From assembly GCF_030159595.1 (NCBI RefSeq), contig NZ_BSKJ01000019.1, forward strand, positions 1-34,110: 34,110 nucleotides of DNA, in the 5' to 3' direction. Position numbers and translations under genes: made by a program. Under the pieces are notes generated by a model. The model saw nothing but the letters and a program-made list of their open reading frames with translations. It was not told where the DNA came from and did no database searches. Source of the DNA: Pseudomonas putida (GTDB lineage Bacteria > Pseudomonadota > Gammaproteobacteria > Pseudomonadales > Pseudomonadaceae). Shown here piece after piece: positions 32,476 to 34,110 of this stretch (position 1 is the first letter of the stretch; each line of letters begins with the position of its first letter).

Positions 32476-33309
32476 TCAGGCGCTTTGCCGCGCCGGTGTA
32501 GCAGCGCGGGAAAGCAATTCGAGCACCGCCTCACCCAGCCGCGGGTCAGACAACACCCGCTGGTGCCCACCCGCCTCCAGCAGCATCAGCCGGCTGTCGA
32601 ACCAGGCCTTGTGAATAACCTGCGCTTCATCGGCAGCCACCAGGGCGTCATCGGCAGCATGCACCACCAAGCCCGGCAGCTCCAGCTGGTAACCCGTCAC
32701 ATCCAGCCGTGCTATCTGCATACCCACATCCCGCTCAATCTGGCGAATGAACGCCGCCCGCGCCCGTGCTGGCAGCCCCAGGCGATGAGCAAAACCACGC
32801 AACACACCCAACAGCCGCGCCGGGGCTGCAATGCTGACCGCAGCCTCTGTGCGCAACCCCATCTGCAACGCCAGCATCACACTCGCCCCACCCATGGAAT
32901 GGCCAATGACTGCACGCAGGGGCGGCAGCTCGGCAGCGGCCTCCAGCAGCGCCCGGGCAAACAGCACCACATTTGCCTGTTCGCCAGGCGAACGGCCATG
33001 GCCCGGCCCGTCCAGCGACACCACCGTGTGCCCGGCCTGGACCAAGGTCTCGATCAACGCGGCAAACTGGGTCGGGCGCCCTTCCCAGCCATGCATCAAC
33101 AGCACGGTCGGCCCCTTGCCCCAGCGCAACGCAGACAAGCCGAAGCGCAGGGTAATGCGCTCGGCACTGGCCAGCACGGGCAGCTCCCAATCCCGCGGCG
33201 GCAAGTTGCGCGGGGTCATGAAGGCACGGCGCATCTTGCCCGCGACATGCTCGGGGGCCAGGCGGCCCAAGGTGCCATTGACACCGCGAATCCAGCTCAG
33301 GGTAGTCAT
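32476..33309 (-). CDS. Alpha/beta hydrolase
   Basis: Serine hydrolase of 277 residues. Numbered from ATG 33309, the nucleophile elbow GHSMGG places Ser at 138. The acid is Asp220 or Asp221 (HAADDALV) and the base His249 (AGGHQRVL). LLMHGWEGRP forms the oxyanion hole. It is probably an esterase or lipase-like enzyme of unknown substrate. Two starts are possible: ATG 33309 has GGAG 7 bases upstream and is preferred over ATG 33315, which is too close to it. It follows the TetR gene by 15 bases, so the regulator probably controls it. Confidence 0.9.
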   Translation of the reverse strand: MTTLSWIRGVNGTLGRLAPEHVAGKMRRAFMTPRNLPPRDWELPVLASAERITLRFGLSALRWGKGPTVLLMHGWEGRPTQFAALIETLVQAGHTVVSLDGPGHGRSPGEQANVVLFARALLEAAAELPPLRAVIGHSMGGASVMLALQMGLRTEAAVSIAAPARLLGVLRGFAHRLGLPARARAAFIRQIERDVGMQIARLDVTGYQLELPGLVVHAADDALVAADEAQVIHKAWFDSRLMLLEAGGHQRVLSDPRLGEAVLELLSRAATPARQSA

Positions 33310-33324
33310 CGCCATGCTCCAGGG

Positions 33325-33864
33325 TTAAAGCACCGCCGATTTGGCGGCGCGCAGAATTCGGTCAGACAGCTCGCTGGTGCCCAAGGCACGCGCCAGGGCC
33401 AAACCACCGACCATCAGCGCCAGGTCGGCCAGGGCCTTGTCGGCGTCCTCCGGGCGATCGACCATGGCAGCGGTCATCAGCTCGATGTGCTCGGCCAACA
33501 CCTCACGGAAGGCTTCCGGCAAGCGCTGCATCTCGCCCAGCGAGTTGGGCAGCGGACAGGCATGCACGTCGGCATCACGGTGTTTACGCGACAGGTAGAA
33601 GGCACTGGCCAGCGCGCGTCTCCCTGCGCCGTCGAGGCTGGGGTCGATCTGCGCCAGCAAGGCCCGACGCTCGCCCAACAGCTGACGGAACGCCTCAAGC
33701 ATCAACGCGTCCTTGCTGTCGAAGTGGGCATAGAACCCACCGACAGTCAGCCCGGCCGCCCCCATCACCTGGCTAACGCTCGGTTCGGCCGGACCGTGCT
33801 GAATCAGCGCACTGCGGGCAGCTTCCAGAATGCGTTCGCGGGTTCTGCTCTTCTTGTCGCTCAT
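33325..33864 (-). CDS. TetR-family transcriptional repressor
   Basis: Repressor of 179 residues with an N-terminal TetR helix-turn-helix (about 10-50, ILEAARSALIQHG and VSQVMGAAGLTVGGFYAHF) and an all-helical ligand domain. ATG 33864 starts at the usual point a few residues before the first helix. A longer frame to 33993 runs back through the promoter and the tRNA-Glu terminator and is not credible. Two palindromes in its promoter suggest autoregulation. The adjacent alpha/beta hydrolase gene is the likely target. The ligand is unknown. Confidence 0.92.
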   Translation of the reverse strand: MSDKKSRTRERILEAARSALIQHGPAEPSVSQVMGAAGLTVGGFYAHFDSKDALMLEAFRQLLGERRALLAQIDPSLDGAGRRALASAFYLSRKHRDADVHACPLPNSLGEMQRLPEAFREVLAEHIELMTAAMVDRPEDADKALADLALMVGGLALARALGTSELSDRILRAAKSAVL

Positions 33865-33869
33865 CTGAA

Positions 33870-33926
33870 CATTCACTGAATGAAATATGATGATCGAAAT
33901 ATTATTCTCATCATATTTTTTGGCAA
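33870..33926 (-). promoter_or_regulatory. tetR promoter with two palindromic operator candidates
   Basis: On the minus strand a -35 TTGCCA (plus 33921-33926) and a -10 TAATAT (plus 33899-33904) are 16 bases apart. Positions 33883-33893 and 33908-33918 are a perfect 11-base inverted repeat (AAATATGATGA/TCATCATATTT) spanning the -10. Positions 33870-33882 read CATTCACTGAATG, a perfect 6-1-6 palindrome just before the start codon. Either could bind the TetR protein and block transcription. Confidence 0.65.
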
Positions 33927-33972
33927 GCAGAATTTCTCGCCGTCTGTCGGTAGCGAATTTGTCGGGAGGGAG

Positions 33973-34009
33973 AAAAACAAAAGGCCCATTCAATAATCGA
34001 ATGAGCCTT
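33973..34009 (-). terminator. Terminator downstream of tRNA-Glu
   Basis: On the minus strand AAGGCTCATTC and GAATGGGCCTT form an 11-pair stem with one G-T pair around GATTATT, followed by TTGTTTTT. It lies about 28 bases after the tRNA CCA end. A smaller hairpin, CCCGC/GCGGG at 34016-34030, sits between them. It separates the tRNA transcript from tetR. Confidence 0.85.
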
Positions 34010-34036
34010 AAAGGTCCCGCAAAACGCGGGTAAAAA

Positions 34037-34110
34037 TGGCGTCCCCTAGGGGACTCGAACCCCTGTTACCGCCGTGAAAGGGCGGTGTCCTAGGCCACTA
34101 GACGAAGGGG
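34037..34110 (-). tRNA. tRNA-Glu (anticodon TTC), 5' end cut by window
   Basis: On the minus strand the sequence matches bacterial tRNA-Glu from its third base to the encoded CCA (TGG at 34037-34039). The anticodon stem CCGCC/GGCGG holds the loop CTTTCAC, giving TTC. The T-arm has GGTTCGAATCC. The first two bases (expected GT) lie beyond the right edge, where the promoter must also be. Confidence 0.97.

Noticed and set aside
33883..33926. Possible Fur box in the tetR promoter
   Set aside because: ATGAGAATAAT resembles a half site but the other half does not match; the symmetric repeat is of a different sequence.
33865..33993. N-terminal extension of the TetR protein
   Set aside because: It would be translated from promoter and terminator sequence, and TetR proteins start just before the first helix at 33864.
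1..34110. CRISPR array, insertion sequence, prophage or toxin-antitoxin module
   Set aside because: No regularly spaced repeats, transposase, integrase, phage or paired small toxin genes could be recognised in any frame.

Overview
The window is a stretch of Pseudomonas chromosome, most probably from the P. putida group. The gene order from leuC through leuD, leuB, asd, usg, fimV, truA, trpF, accD, folC, dedD, cvpA, purF and metZ to a short-chain dehydrogenase is, from memory, the conserved Pseudomonas backbone. Three intergenic regions carry paired inverted copies of the GGCAAGCC-type REP sequence typical of P. putida relatives. The window is bounded by tRNA-Val(TAC) on the left and a tRNA-Glu(TTC) cut by the right edge. 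No CRISPR array, insertion sequence or prophage gene is visible.

Layout. Nearly everything lies on the minus strand and reads right to left. Positions 1-12963 hold tRNA-Val and a tightly packed housekeeping run (usg, fimV, truA, trpF, accD, folC, dedD, cvpA, purF, metZ, SDR) with several 4-base or longer gene overlaps. Positions 13047-20250 hold an accessory-looking five-gene block lying between usg and asd. Positions 20428-25727 hold asd and the leucine genes leuC, leuD and leuB, with a SAM methyltransferase gene between leuD and leuB. Positions 25859-30096 are the only plus-strand genes: a LysR regulator divergent from leuC and a large five-PAS GGDEF/EAL protein. Positions 30154-33864 hold the small heat-shock protein gene ibpA with a sigma-32 promoter and a ROSE-like RNA thermometer, then dusC, a hotdog thioesterase, an alpha/beta hydrolase and a TetR repressor.

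The main discovery candidate is the block at 13047-20250. In transcription order it encodes a FecI-type ECF sigma factor behind a strong Fur box, a FecR-type anti-sigma regulator, a 1042-residue TonB-dependent receptor with an N-terminal signalling (STN) domain, a 252-residue secreted protein with a C-terminal end typical of Slam cargo, and a Slam (type XI secretion, DUF560) outer-membrane translocon. This couples cell-surface signalling to Slam secretion of a hemophilin-like protein. The proposed logic is that iron starvation lifts Fur repression and makes FecI and FecR. The Slam exports a carrier without a lipid anchor, the loaded carrier docks on the receptor, and the receptor both imports the ligand and signals to raise expression of the set. 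This parallels the Has haemophore system but with an unrelated carrier and exporter. The ligand (haem is the leading guess) cannot be proved from sequence.

No gap between genes exceeds 300 bases. The larger gaps hold promoters, terminators, REP pairs or the ibpA thermometer. The 222-base gap upstream of accD shows only a short hairpin.
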